From positions 1 to 64,000 of the forward strand of contig NZ_JBHULZ010000014.1 in NCBI RefSeq assembly GCF_042684705.1: a stretch of 64,000 bases of DNA. Reading direction: 5' to 3'. This DNA comes from Mesonia sediminis (GTDB taxonomy: Bacteria; Bacteroidota; Bacteroidia; Flavobacteriales; Flavobacteriaceae). Both the position numbers and the translations under genes were made by a program. The notes under the pieces are model-generated. The model worked only from the letters and a program-made list of their open reading frames with translations, was not told the origin of the DNA and did no database searches. The first letter of the stretch is position 1, and each line of letters begins with the position of its first letter. Positions 34,899 to 43,753 of the stretch are shown here, piece after piece.

Positions 34899-36911
34899 AT
34901 GATCAATTTTAAATCCAATAACCTCAAAAACTCCAATAGCCCTTATTTAAAACAACACGCCGACAACCCGATAAATTGGCAAGAGTGGAGTAATGACGTA
35001 TTAAACTATGCTATTGAAAAAAATAAAATGCTGATAATTAGTATAGGTTATACTACCTGCCATTGGTGTCACGAAATGGAAAAAGAGGTATTCGAGAACA
35101 AGGAGGTAGCTAAATTTATGAATGAACATTTTGTTGCTATAAAAGTAGATCGTGAGGTTCATCCCGAAGTCGACCATCTCTATATGCAAAGTCTGCAGCT
35201 TATGATTAAGCAAGGGGGTTGGCCCCTAAATATTATAGCCCTACCCAACAAGATGCCAGTTTGGGGTTGTACATTTTTAAAAGCGAAACCATGGTTAAGT
35301 GCCTTAATGCAGATAAATGCTTTGTTTGAAAAAGATCCTAATTCGATGCAAGAATACGCAGACACCTTAAAGGATAGTATATCAAAACTACAGCTACCTA
35401 ATACAAGTAATAAGGGGTTAAAAAAAAAGGTAGATTTTAAATTGCTTTTAAATAAATGGAAGAATCAACTCGATTACACCTATGGAGGTGACTTGGGCAT
35501 CCCCAAGTTTATGATGCCTAACCAGCATTTATTTTTACTGAGATACGCTCATATTTCCCAAGACGATAATTTGAATAATTATCTGAAATTAAGTTTAAAA
35601 AAAATTGAACGCGGAGGAATCCATGATCATATTGAAGGTGGGTTTTCACGCTATGCTCTAGATCAAAATTGGCATGTCCCCCATTTTGAGAAAATGTTAT
35701 ACGACAACCTTCAACTCATCGATGTGTACCACCAAGCTTATATAGTATTTCAAGAAAAATCCTTTGAAAATACATATAAAAAAACACTCGCTTTCATTGA
35801 TCAGCAATTGAGTGATAGTGATTATTTATGGTTTACTGCTCTAGATGCTGACAGCCTTAATATGAAAGAAGAGCGCGAAGAAGGAGCTTATTATACTTGG
35901 AAAAAAGATGAACTTCAAGAATTGCTTAAAGAAAAGTACGATTTATTTGCCAGTTACTTTAACATCAACCCTAAAGGATATTGGGAGAATGGAAAATACA
36001 TTTTATTTAAAAGTCAATCCATTTCAAGCCTTGCAAAATCATTTAATTTATCGAAGTTAGAGGCAGAAAAACAAATAAACGAATGCTTACAAACATTAAA
36101 AGCCAGCAAAGCAAAAAGAGCAAAACCACAGCTTGACCATAAAAAAATGCTATCCTTAAATGCTATGGCCATTACAACCTATCTAAATGTTTATAAAACT
36201 ACACAAGAACAATCACTTTTAATTCGATGTCAAAAAGCCATAAATAAAATACTCCGGCTCACTTATGACGGTACTAGACTTTATAAAGAATTACACGAGC
36301 ACCAACATAAAAAAGCAGGTAGCCTAGAAGACTACGCGTTTTTTATTCAAGCTTTACTTACAATGCATGAAATTAGTCTAAAACCTAATTATTTAGACAT
36401 TGCTATAAAGCTAATCCAATTTTGTTTTGAGAACTTCAAAGAGAAGACCGATATCTTTTTCAATTATGCCGAAATTCATAACGAAGATTTATTTGTAAAA
36501 CCAATTGCTTTGCGCGATAACGTTGTCCCTAGTGCCAATGCTATTATGAGTGAGAATCTACATAAACTAGCATTGCTTACGGGCAAAACTGCATATCAAG
36601 AACATTTTGAAAAAATGCAGGATAGCATCTTTTCAGATTTTATGCACTCTCCTAGCGACTATTCTCAATGGCTGCAAAACCAGTTGAAACGAGATTTTCC
36701 GTTTTTTTTGGTGAAAACCAACGAAAATTTATGGTCTGCGTTTAGCAAAAGAAAAGCACTTATTAACTTTTACCGTACGACAAATACAAGCAAAGCAAGC
36801 GCAAAGAACGCAGTAAGGGAAGAAGTATTAATCTGCACAGAAAAAGCTTGCCTCCCATCTGTATCAAATCTACAGGAAGCCTTAAAGCTCTTACTGGGTA
36901 ATAATTATTAA
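34899..36911 (+). CDS. DUF255/YyaL-type thioredoxin-fold protein
   Basis: A 670-residue cytoplasmic protein of the family that includes YyaL and human SPATA20. The N-terminal thioredoxin-like domain (about 5-165) starts NSPYLKQHADNPINW. It has the TTCHWCHEME motif, with Cys54 and Cys57 giving a CxxC pair. The rest is an (alpha/alpha)6 hairpin barrel with KPQLDHKKMLSLNAMA. I choose the ATG at 34899; an upstream in-frame TTG would add 34 unrelated residues. The function of the family is not known with certainty. The fold suggests redox or sugar-like chemistry. Confidence 0.9.
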   Translation: MINFKSNNLKNSNSPYLKQHADNPINWQEWSNDVLNYAIEKNKMLIISIGYTTCHWCHEMEKEVFENKEVAKFMNEHFVAIKVDREVHPEVDHLYMQSLQLMIKQGGWPLNIIALPNKMPVWGCTFLKAKPWLSALMQINALFEKDPNSMQEYADTLKDSISKLQLPNTSNKGLKKKVDFKLLLNKWKNQLDYTYGGDLGIPKFMMPNQHLFLLRYAHISQDDNLNNYLKLSLKKIERGGIHDHIEGGFSRYALDQNWHVPHFEKMLYDNLQLIDVYHQAYIVFQEKSFENTYKKTLAFIDQQLSDSDYLWFTALDADSLNMKEEREEGAYYTWKKDELQELLKEKYDLFASYFNINPKGYWENGKYILFKSQSISSLAKSFNLSKLEAEKQINECLQTLKASKAKRAKPQLDHKKMLSLNAMAITTYLNVYKTTQEQSLLIRCQKAINKILRLTYDGTRLYKELHEHQHKKAGSLEDYAFFIQALLTMHEISLKPNYLDIAIKLIQFCFENFKEKTDIFFNYAEIHNEDLFVKPIALRDNVVPSANAIMSENLHKLALLTGKTAYQEHFEKMQDSIFSDFMHSPSDYSQWLQNQLKRDFPFFLVKTNENLWSAFSKRKALINFYRTTNTSKASAKNAVREEVLICTEKACLPSVSNLQEALKLLLGNNY

Positions 36912-36983
36912 CAAAAATTAAACGAATAAAAATTTTAAAAAAGCACTTTGTTTCATATTATGCGACAAACAAAAAATTAAAAT

Positions 36984-37814
36984 ATGGAGAATATTACTGA
37001 ATTTGAAAATTACGCGAAAGAGTATATCGATAAAATAATCGATTTCTTACCAAATTTATTAGCCGCAATTGTCATCTTAATTATTGGATGGTGGCTTTCT
37101 AAAGTGATTGTTAAATACGTACGGAAAATTTTAAGCAAAAAAGACTATGGTATTGCGTTGGAACAATTTCTAACCAAAATTATTGAATATACGCTTAAAA
37201 TCCTTGTGTTCATTACAGCTATTAATCAAATCGGTATAGAGACCACTAGTATAATTGCAGTTATTGGTGCTGCTGGTTTAGCTATTGGTTTGGCCTTACA
37301 AGGCTCTTTAGCTAATTTTGCAGGAGGTGTAATTATAGTTATTTTAAAACCTTTTAGAATAGGAGATTGGATTGAGGCTCAAGGTGTTTCTGGATCTGTA
37401 AAAGAAATCTCTTTATTTTATACAAAGATTAATACATTCGGAAATCAATTGGTAACGGTACCTAATGGCCCTTTAGCCAATGATAACATTACTAACTACA
37501 CTGTTGAAGGAAAGCGTAAAGATGCTATTACTATAGGTATTTCTTATGATGCAGATATAAAACAAGCTAAAGATATTTTAGAGAATCTTATGTTAGAGCA
37601 AGAAAATATTATGCGTGATCCTGCACCACAAGTAGTTGTAACAGAATTAGCCGATAATTCAGTTAATTTATCTTTGCGTTTTTGGGCACTCAATGAGCAT
37701 TTCTGGGATTGTCACTGGTATACCATCGAAGAGGCTAAAAGAAGATTAGATGCTGCCGAAATTGGTATTCCTTACCCGCAGAGAGACATCCATATTATTA
37801 GCAAACCTGAATAA
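36984..37814 (+). CDS. MscS-family small mechanosensitive channel
   Basis: A 276-residue channel protein that opens on membrane tension. It has three transmembrane helices (about 20-42, 62-82, 88-120), and the pore-lining TM3 shows the glycine-alanine pattern GAAGLAIGLALQGSLANFAGG. The beta domain that follows contains FRIGDWIEAQGVSGSVKEI and GNQLVTVPNG. Its stop lies only 4 bases from the stop of the converging tsaB gene. Its terminator is probably the hairpin at 37858-37884 inside tsaB. Confidence 0.95.
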   Translation: MENITEFENYAKEYIDKIIDFLPNLLAAIVILIIGWWLSKVIVKYVRKILSKKDYGIALEQFLTKIIEYTLKILVFITAINQIGIETTSIIAVIGAAGLAIGLALQGSLANFAGGVIIVILKPFRIGDWIEAQGVSGSVKEISLFYTKINTFGNQLVTVPNGPLANDNITNYTVEGKRKDAITIGISYDADIKQAKDILENLMLEQENIMRDPAPQVVVTELADNSVNLSLRFWALNEHFWDCHWYTIEEAKRRLDAAEIGIPYPQRDIHIISKPE

Positions 37815-37818
37815 GGAA

Positions 37819-38532
37819 TTACCCTAATTTAAAATCTTTCAAATAAAATGGTTCAAAATAAGCGACGTCCTCTACGTCGCTTATTTTATATTTTCGCATA
37901 GCCAAAATACCTACTTCTTTTGCAGAGGGTTGTGCTTCAACAAAAGTAAAATTATCTTTAGACTCTATCTTTTCGGACAACTTACTTGTAGCTTCTCCTA
38001 AAAATAATAGACGCTGTCTCTTTTCATCTTGAAAAGAATTTGATTCAATTATTAAAGCTTCAACGGGTTTAATTGTTGTTAAGCCAGTATCTGATTTCGA
38101 ATTCACCGAATAAAAACCGGCATAAATTTCCATTCGGCGAGCATCTAGGCAGGATATAACTTTATCTACCTCTCCATGCGTTTCTTTATTATACTGCATA
38201 GCTAGGGCCTCTAAAGTATCAATGGCAATAAGCGGAACATCTAAGGCATAACACAAACCTTTAGCCGCCGACACCCCAATTCGTAATCCAGTATATGACC
38301 CTGGACCTTTACTTATGGCTACTGCATCTAAACTTTTTAATGAAAAACCATTGTCTTCAATTATTTTCTGAATAAAAGTATGAAGCAATTCAGCATGGGA
38401 ATATCCAGGAGTGCGATCTTCGATTAAATCTATTAACTTCTCATCCTTCCACAACGCAACAGAACAATTGGTAGTTGTTGTTTCTAATGCTAATAATAAT
38501 GCCAATTTATTTCGATTTTTTAATTTCTTCAA
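37819..38532 (-). CDS. tsaB: tRNA threonylcarbamoyladenosine biosynthesis protein TsaB
   Basis: TsaB is the pseudo-enzyme partner of TsaD in making t6A37 of ANN-decoding tRNAs. The roughly 237-residue protein has the ASKHA start LALETTTTNCSVALW and the conserved VAISKGPGSYTGLRIGVSAAKGL. It lacks the metal-binding His pair of TsaD, as expected. Two starts compete: ATG at 38530-38532, which overlaps the upstream adaptor gene by 26 bases, or TTG at 38503-38505, one base after that gene's stop, which would begin at the conserved region. A hairpin in its last 70 coding bases may serve mscS. Confidence 0.93.
   Translation of the reverse strand: MKKLKNRNKLALLLALETTTTNCSVALWKDEKLIDLIEDRTPGYSHAELLHTFIQKIIEDNGFSLKSLDAVAISKGPGSYTGLRIGVSAAKGLCYALDVPLIAIDTLEALAMQYNKETHGEVDKVISCLDARRMEIYAGFYSVNSKSDTGLTTIKPVEALIIESNSFQDEKRQRLLFLGEATSKLSEKIESKDNFTFVEAQPSAKEVGILAMRKYKISDVEDVAYFEPFYLKDFKLG
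37858..37894 (+). terminator. Intrinsic terminator of mscS inside tsaB
   Basis: ATAAGCGACGT (37858-37868) pairs perfectly with ACGTCGCTTAT (37874-37884) around a five-base loop and is followed by TTTATATTTT on the plus strand. It is entirely within the 3' coding end of tsaB. Confidence 0.72.
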
Positions 38533-39754
38533 CCGCGTGACCGTCTTTCAATTTCTTAGTTACCAGACTATACGGACCTGTAATTATTTTATCTCCTTCT
38601 TTAAGACCTTCAATAATCTCGATATTGGTTTCATCTTGAATACCCGTTTTAATTGCTTGTAACTTTGCTTTTCCTTCCTCTTTAACAAATACCGCTTCGT
38701 AAGTTTTGTCATCTAAACCAGAGGTGTTTGATTTGGTCGTATCTGTTTTAATAACAATTGCACTTATAGGCACTGCTAGAATATCTTTTTTATTATTGGT
38801 AATAATATCTACCGTCGCTGTCATTCCTGGTCTAAAAGGAGAATAGTTTTCTCCTTTACCCGCTAATAAATCGGCATACGATTCTTTTAAAATTTTCACT
38901 TTCACCTTAAAGTTAGTTACTTGATCGGCAGAAAGCGCATCGTTTGCAGAATTACTAATAGCCGTTACCAATCCTTTAAATTTTTTATCCAAGTAAGCGT
39001 CAACCTCCACTATAGCGGAATCACCTACGTTTATTTTTACGATATCATTCTCATTCACATCTACCTCAACCTCCATTTCGTTTAGGTTTGCGACACGTAA
39101 TATCTCTGTACCCGCCATTTGCTGGGTTCCTACTACACGCTCCCCCAATTCGGCGTCTAATTTTGAAATTGTACCCGACATAGGTGAATAAATTGTAGTT
39201 CTTCCTAAGTTATCCTTTGCTTCATTGACCGTAGCTGCGGCGCTTTGCACATTAAAATAGGCGCTTTTCTTTGTGGCTTGAGCTACCTCGTATCTGGAAA
39301 GCACTGCATCCCATTCACTTTGCGAAATAACCCCTTTTTCAAACAAAGTTTTGTTTCGGTTATAGTTAGCTTCAGCTTCCTTAAGGCTAGCCTTAGCTTG
39401 CTCTAGATTGGCCTTAATGTTTTGGTAGCTCGCCTGTGATCGCTGTAGACTAGATTGGTATAAATCTGGATTAATTTTTACCAATAAATCACCTTTTTCA
39501 ACGCGTTGTCCTTCTTTTATTGGAAGTTCGATAATCTCACCTGAAACTTCAGAAGATAGTTTAACCTCTACCTCTGGCTGTATTTTACCCGTTGCTGACA
39601 CCGTTTCAACCAAGTTCATTTTTTCTAAAAGGGCCACCTCAACCTGTTTAAGGTTATCTGCCTTTCCAAACCAACCCGCTTTTTTCCCTCCTATTAAAAA
39701 GGCAATTAAAACCACTACACTTATTACAATTACAAGTATTTTCTTTTTTTTCAT
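38507..39754 (-). CDS. Efflux periplasmic adaptor (HlyD/MacA-like)
   Basis: A 415-residue membrane-fusion protein. An N-terminal anchor helix (about 6-22) follows a KKKK stretch. The lipoyl half-motif SSEVSGEIIELPIKEGQRVEKGDLLVKI is split at about 70-95. A coiled-coil hairpin (about 100-170) comes next, then the second lipoyl half with YSPMSGTISKL, a beta-barrel and a membrane-proximal domain. It bridges an inner-membrane pump to TolC. It starts 2 bases after the TolC-family gene and continues into tsaB. No pump gene (RND, ABC MacB-like) lies in the cluster. Confidence 0.92.
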   Translation of the reverse strand: MKKKKILVIVISVVVLIAFLIGGKKAGWFGKADNLKQVEVALLEKMNLVETVSATGKIQPEVEVKLSSEVSGEIIELPIKEGQRVEKGDLLVKINPDLYQSSLQRSQASYQNIKANLEQAKASLKEAEANYNRNKTLFEKGVISQSEWDAVLSRYEVAQATKKSAYFNVQSAAATVNEAKDNLGRTTIYSPMSGTISKLDAELGERVVGTQQMAGTEILRVANLNEMEVEVDVNENDIVKINVGDSAIVEVDAYLDKKFKGLVTAISNSANDALSADQVTNFKVKVKILKESYADLLAGKGENYSPFRPGMTATVDIITNNKKDILAVPISAIVIKTDTTKSNTSGLDDKTYEAVFVKEEGKAKLQAIKTGIQDETNIEIIEGLKEGDKIITGPYSLVTKKLKDGHAVEEIKKSK

Positions 39755-39756
39755 TT

Positions 39757-41091
39757 TTATAATTTTAAATTTTGCGGATCAATTCCGAAATACAATTCAA
39801 GAACCTTTAGTTTAAAAATATAGTCGTATTTAGCACGATTAAGCTCAATAATAGCGTTGTCTAATCTTTGTTTAGCTTGAGTAAAGTCAAAACCATTGGT
39901 AAGACCAACATCGTAGCGTTGCTGGGCGTAATCAAAAGCCAATTCTTGTGATTTAACCACTTCTTGAGCCGCTTCATAGGCTTCTAAAGCTCCCTGAGCG
40001 TCTACGTGGGCTTGATATACATTAGACTCTAAATCTAATTTAGCTTGTTCTAATTGGTACTTTCTTCTTTCTAAATTTATTTTACTGCGAGCCACATTAT
40101 TTCTAGTGGCCAAACCATTAAGTATAGGCACATTTAATTGCACTCCATACCCAATACCATCATTTTGATACAACTGCGTCGTGAAAGAGCGTTCAAAGAA
40201 ATCGTTATCTGAATAACGTGTATTATAACCAAAAAAAGCGGTTAATGTAGGATAATATGCTCCTCTAGAAATTTGCACATCTTTTTGAGCAATGGCTAGA
40301 TTTTGTTCTGCAATTTTAAGTTCTGGTCTATTCTCTTCCGCGGAAGCGATAATAGATGCCACAGGTTGGTTAGCCACTTCATTTGAAACCAGTTCATAAC
40401 CTTCATCAACAATTTGAAAATTTTCATAATCTTTAACCAACAACAGCTGCGCTAGATTAATTAAAGCGATTTTTACAGTATTACGCGCTATGGCTATTTG
40501 TTGCTTTTCATTAGCCATATTGGCCTTTATTTCTAAAAGATCCCCTTTTGGTAGTACGCCACCTTCTACCAAATCTTCTGTACGCTTTAGCTGCTCTTTA
40601 CTAACCTCGTTTTGACTTTGCAGCGATGATAGATTGGCTTTATTAAGCAAGACGTTTAAATAGGCGTTTGCCACGGCAAGACTAATATCATCTTTCATTT
40701 TATCAAGTTGATATTGCGTAGCCAATTGAGCTAATTTGGCTCTTTGAAGCTGCCTAATGTTCCTTAAACCGTCAAATAAAGTAAGTGAAGAATTAAACCC
40801 TGTAGTAAAAGAAGTAAAAACTTCATTCTCAAACTGATTGGTAACCGGGTTAATGTTAGCTCCAGTATTTGCAGAGTAAGATGCTGAACCATTAAGACTT
40901 GGTATAAATTTACCTATAGCATCTCTTTTATCGTACTGAGCACTTTCCAAATCTAACTCAGATTGCTTGATACTGATGTTATTCTCTAAGGCATGCTTAA
41001 CACATTCGTTCAGCGTCCATTTTTTTTCTTGGCTAAAAAGTACAGCCGGAAGACAAACTAAGCCAAGTAGTAAAGTTTTTATTCGCATCAT
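39757..41091 (-). CDS. TolC-family outer-membrane efflux protein
   Basis: A 444-residue outer-membrane channel-tunnel with a signal peptide (residues 1-21, VLFSQ). Two homologous halves each hold strand-loop-strand plus long helices, as seen in the repeated NxxAxANxxxx-type helix patterns (AVANAYLNVLLNKANL and AYEAAQEVVKSQELAFDYA). It is first in a TolC-adaptor-tsaB transcript. Partner specificity is unknown. Confidence 0.93.
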   Translation of the reverse strand: MMRIKTLLLGLVCLPAVLFSQEKKWTLNECVKHALENNISIKQSELDLESAQYDKRDAIGKFIPSLNGSASYSANTGANINPVTNQFENEVFTSFTTGFNSSLTLFDGLRNIRQLQRAKLAQLATQYQLDKMKDDISLAVANAYLNVLLNKANLSSLQSQNEVSKEQLKRTEDLVEGGVLPKGDLLEIKANMANEKQQIAIARNTVKIALINLAQLLLVKDYENFQIVDEGYELVSNEVANQPVASIIASAEENRPELKIAEQNLAIAQKDVQISRGAYYPTLTAFFGYNTRYSDNDFFERSFTTQLYQNDGIGYGVQLNVPILNGLATRNNVARSKINLERRKYQLEQAKLDLESNVYQAHVDAQGALEAYEAAQEVVKSQELAFDYAQQRYDVGLTNGFDFTQAKQRLDNAIIELNRAKYDYIFKLKVLELYFGIDPQNLKL

Positions 41092-41246
41092 TACAATTTA
41101 CTAATTTATAAGTAGAAAAAGTAGGTTAATTGTTACAACTGGATCAAATAAATCACCATAAGCAACTTAATCTCCTTTTGCTCTACTTTTAAAACCTACT
41201 AATCATAGGACGAATATGATGGAATTTTGTTACAAAAAGCGCGTCA

Positions 41247-41480
41247 CTATGCTTCCTTTTTTCTGTTTTTTAAGGTTCGGTAAACCGCTATGCCAACCCC
41301 TCCAACCAAAAGGTAAGGAAAAACCATTAAATACATAATTCCATTGTTTATCGACTTAGCGGCTGTCCCATCAGGGTCGCTTTCTAATACTGCTCGACAC
41401 ATGGCGCATTGTGCATTGACTGGCAATATCAAACCAATAAACATTACGAAAAACAAAAAAAAGACTAATTTTTTATCCAT
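41247..41480 (-). CDS. Small CxxC membrane protein of the oxidase cluster
   Basis: A 77-residue protein with an N-terminal signal or anchor helix (about 5-22), then CAMCRAV, and a second helix (about 48-66) ending in a basic tail. The CxxC would lie on the periplasmic side. It overlaps the DUF420 gene by 8 bases at the end of the SCO-DUF420 genes, which suggests a part in cytochrome oxidase assembly, for example metal or disulfide handling. I do not recognise a named family. Confidence 0.75.
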   Translation of the reverse strand: MDKKLVFFLFFVMFIGLILPVNAQCAMCRAVLESDPDGTAAKSINNGIMYLMVFPYLLVGGVGIAVYRTLKNRKKEA

Positions 41481-42018
41481 AATAAGGTAACATAAATAAA
41501 TACACCAAAACTCCTGTTACAGCCACATAAAACCAAATAGGAAAAGTATATCGAGCTATTTTAACGTGCTTCTTATATTCTGCTGTTAAACCTCTATACA
41601 TGGTAAACAAGACCAATGGTACTATTATAGCAGAAAGCACGATATGCGAAATTAAGATAAAAAAATACAATGGCCTTAAAAATCCTTCTCCTCCATAAGG
41701 AACAGGATCGTTACTTAATTTAGAGAAAACATAACTAATTAAAAACACGCAAGACAAAACAAAAGCAGTAATCATTACATTGCGATGAAGTAGTTTTTCT
41801 CCTTTACGGATTAATACATAACCCATTAACAACAGTATTGCGGTAATCCCATTTAAAACTGCATGAAAAAAAGGATAGGTGCCTATATCTAAACCTAATA
41901 AATCGTACCTAGTAGGAAGATTGAGCAGGACTAACACTGCAAGTGGCACTGCAATAGATAAGGTGATAATAATTGGGACTACAATTTTATCTTTACCCTT
42001 TTGAATTACTTCTTTCAT
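41473..42018 (-). CDS. DUF420 membrane protein, oxidase assembly
   Basis: A 181-residue protein with five transmembrane helices and two conserved His in helices (FFHAVLNGI and ILISHIVLSA). It belongs to the DUF420 family, whose Gram-positive members (YozB/CtaM) are needed for active haem A-containing oxidase. It begins 1 base after the SCO gene stop and overlaps the next gene by 8 bases. A role in oxidase assembly is inferred from family and context. Confidence 0.87.
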   Translation of the reverse strand: MKEVIQKGKDKIVVPIIITLSIAVPLAVLVLLNLPTRYDLLGLDIGTYPFFHAVLNGITAILLLMGYVLIRKGEKLLHRNVMITAFVLSCVFLISYVFSKLSNDPVPYGGEGFLRPLYFFILISHIVLSAIIVPLVLFTMYRGLTAEYKKHVKIARYTFPIWFYVAVTGVLVYLFMLPYYG

Positions 42019-42019
42019 T

Positions 42020-42646
42020 TTATAAAAGCTTTTTTATATCAGATTTAAGCATGTTTAGATCTTTCGGGTCTAACCCATCGTAATAACCTTTTGGATTACC
42101 ATATTCATCGAGACGAGAAACAATCTCACCTTGCTTATTAATTAGAGCAAAATATCCTGAATGTTCAAAATTACCTTTTACCTTAGGGTTGTAAGCTGCG
42201 TAAAGATTAAAACCTTGATTGGCTAATTCGAATATGGCGTCTCGTTCACCGGTTAACAAATGCCAATTAGGATGAGATATACCATGTTTCTTGGCATAGG
42301 CAGCTAAAATCTCTGGCGTATCGTATTCTGGATTAATACTAAAAGAGGCTATACCGAAATTGGGATTACCAAAAAATTCGTCTTGAATTTTTGTCATATT
42401 TTCATTCATTTCGGGGCAAATAGTAGGACAAGTTGTAAAAAAGAACTCTACCACGTAAACCTTACCCTTAAAGTCTTCATCAGAAATAAGTTTACCATCT
42501 TGATTGGTCAACTGGTAACTAGGCACCTTACCTATTACTGTCATAGCAACTTTATTACCGCTAAAGCGATCAACTATTTTAGGAACCGCCCAAATTCCGA
42601 AAATTAGAATAATAAAGGTTATACCAATGTATTTATAATTTTTCAT
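42020..42646 (-). CDS. SCO1/SenC-type copper chaperone
   Basis: A 208-residue, membrane-anchored thioredoxin-fold protein that delivers copper to the CuA site of cytochrome oxidase. It shows a single N-terminal anchor (about 7-25), the copper ligands Cys73 and Cys77 (TTCPTICPEM), and the third ligand His162 (FEHSGYFAL). I choose the ATG at 42644-42646; the longer frame to 42664 adds six residues overlapping the upstream gene. The upstream gene encodes a cysteine-less SCO-like protein, and the two overlap by 14 bases. Confidence 0.93.
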   Translation of the reverse strand: MKNYKYIGITFIILIFGIWAVPKIVDRFSGNKVAMTVIGKVPSYQLTNQDGKLISDEDFKGKVYVVEFFFTTCPTICPEMNENMTKIQDEFFGNPNFGIASFSINPEYDTPEILAAYAKKHGISHPNWHLLTGERDAIFELANQGFNLYAAYNPKVKGNFEHSGYFALINKQGEIVSRLDEYGNPKGYYDGLDPKDLNMLKSDIKKLL

Positions 42647-43292
42647 CGTTATCTTTAATTGCATTTCCTTTAGTGGCCAATCTATATTCGGCTAAAATCA
42701 CTTTAATGTCGTCGCTCATAATGTTGCTAAGCTCCGCCACAGAAGAGGTATCATATCCATAGTTTTCAACTAGACTTTTGTCTTCCTCATCCTTTCTTCC
42801 GCGTAAAGCTAACTCTTTATCAATAATAAAAACGTGTTCATTAGCACCACCTTCATTTAATTGTAGAGGTGTTTGCAAACTTTCAAAGATCCTTTGAATA
42901 TCCCTCTGAGAACCAAAAGCAAATTTCCAATTCTTAACATCTATGGTGGCACCTAATTGATTTAGTAGATCTTGCGCCGCTTGTTCTTGCCCATTTTCAG
43001 CCAATACCACAAATTGAAAATCTTTAAACTGATAGTTTTTATCGTAAATTTTTTCATTGAGATTAAAGGCATGCCCTTCCATTTCCTTAACCCTATTTCC
43101 CATAAAAAAGAGAACACTAATATGGTCTTTCAAACGCACTTCTTCATTTTGAAAAGTATGAAAATTATCGATTTCAGAAATAGGTTTGGTTAAAGTGGGA
43201 AGAATGGCAAAATGATTGATTCCTGAAGAAAAAAATAAGTAAGCTACAATAGGCAATGCAAACAATAAGGTAAGCACAAAATATTTTTTCAT
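42633..43292 (-). CDS. SCO-like protein without cysteines
   Basis: A 219-residue protein with an N-terminal anchor (about 5-22) and a thioredoxin-like layout parallel to the following SCO gene: HISVLFFMG for the strand before the copper site, FQFVVLAENG, NWKFAFGS, and NEHVFIIDKE. Where SCO has CxxxC it has NRVKEMEGH, and the whole chain contains no cysteine. His153 corresponds to the SCO His. It cannot bind copper like SCO, so a structural or partner role is possible. I choose the ATG at 43290-43292, since a TATTTTTG -7 box (43319-43312) lies between it and a longer start at 43334. Confidence 0.75.
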   Translation of the reverse strand: MKKYFVLTLLFALPIVAYLFFSSGINHFAILPTLTKPISEIDNFHTFQNEEVRLKDHISVLFFMGNRVKEMEGHAFNLNEKIYDKNYQFKDFQFVVLAENGQEQAAQDLLNQLGATIDVKNWKFAFGSQRDIQRIFESLQTPLQLNEGGANEHVFIIDKELALRGRKDEEDKSLVENYGYDTSSVAELSNIMSDDIKVILAEYRLATKGNAIKDNDEKL

Positions 43293-43315
43293 AACAACAA
43301 AATTGCTTTTACAAA

Positions 43316-43347
43316 AATAAAAAAGACGGTTCAATAAAACCGCCTTT
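43316..43347 (-). terminator. Intrinsic terminator after cox4
   Basis: AAAAAGACGGTT (about 43320-43331) pairs with AACCGCCTTTTT (about 43338-43349) with one mismatch. On the minus strand it follows the subunit IV stop and is followed by T residues. Confidence 0.65.
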
Positions 43348-43372
43348 TTCTATGATTTAACTTATGTTTCTA

Positions 43373-43735
43373 TTAGAAATTCCAGGTTACAAACCCGTTA
43401 GCAAAAACGTCGTGAATATAAACTCCTTCTGCAAGAAGTATAAAAACCAAATAACATACTAGGAAAACTATTGTCCATACTACCGAACGTCTCAAGCCTT
43501 TCTTTTCACCTTCCATATGCATAAAGGCCCAAGTAATTAAATAAGCTTTATACACCGTTAAAATAATAAATATCCAATTTAAAAGATGCATATACAAGAT
43601 ATCGGTCTGCACCAAGAATGCAGGTTTAAAAATACCCAATACCACCTCTACAATAGTTACTACCGAGAGTAACATAAATACATACCAAATTCGCTTTGTC
43701 GCTGATTGATTAGTATGTGCTGAATCGTGTGCCAT
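43373..43735 (-). CDS. Cytochrome c oxidase subunit IV family protein
   Basis: A 120-residue inner-membrane protein with three transmembrane helices (about 13-32, 43-65, 82-105). The family signature is MHLLNWIFIILTVYKAYLITWAFMHMEGEKKGLRR, split over helix 2 and the loop. It is an accessory subunit of haem-copper oxidases of the caa3/aa3 type. It lies 18 bases after the large cox3 gene and is followed by a terminator, so it ends the ctaB-cox3-cox3-cox4 transcript. Confidence 0.92.
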   Translation of the reverse strand: MAHDSAHTNQSATKRIWYVFMLLSVVTIVEVVLGIFKPAFLVQTDILYMHLLNWIFIILTVYKAYLITWAFMHMEGEKKGLRRSVVWTIVFLVCYLVFILLAEGVYIHDVFANGFVTWNF

Positions 43736-43753
43736 TTTTAATTGTGTTTTTTA

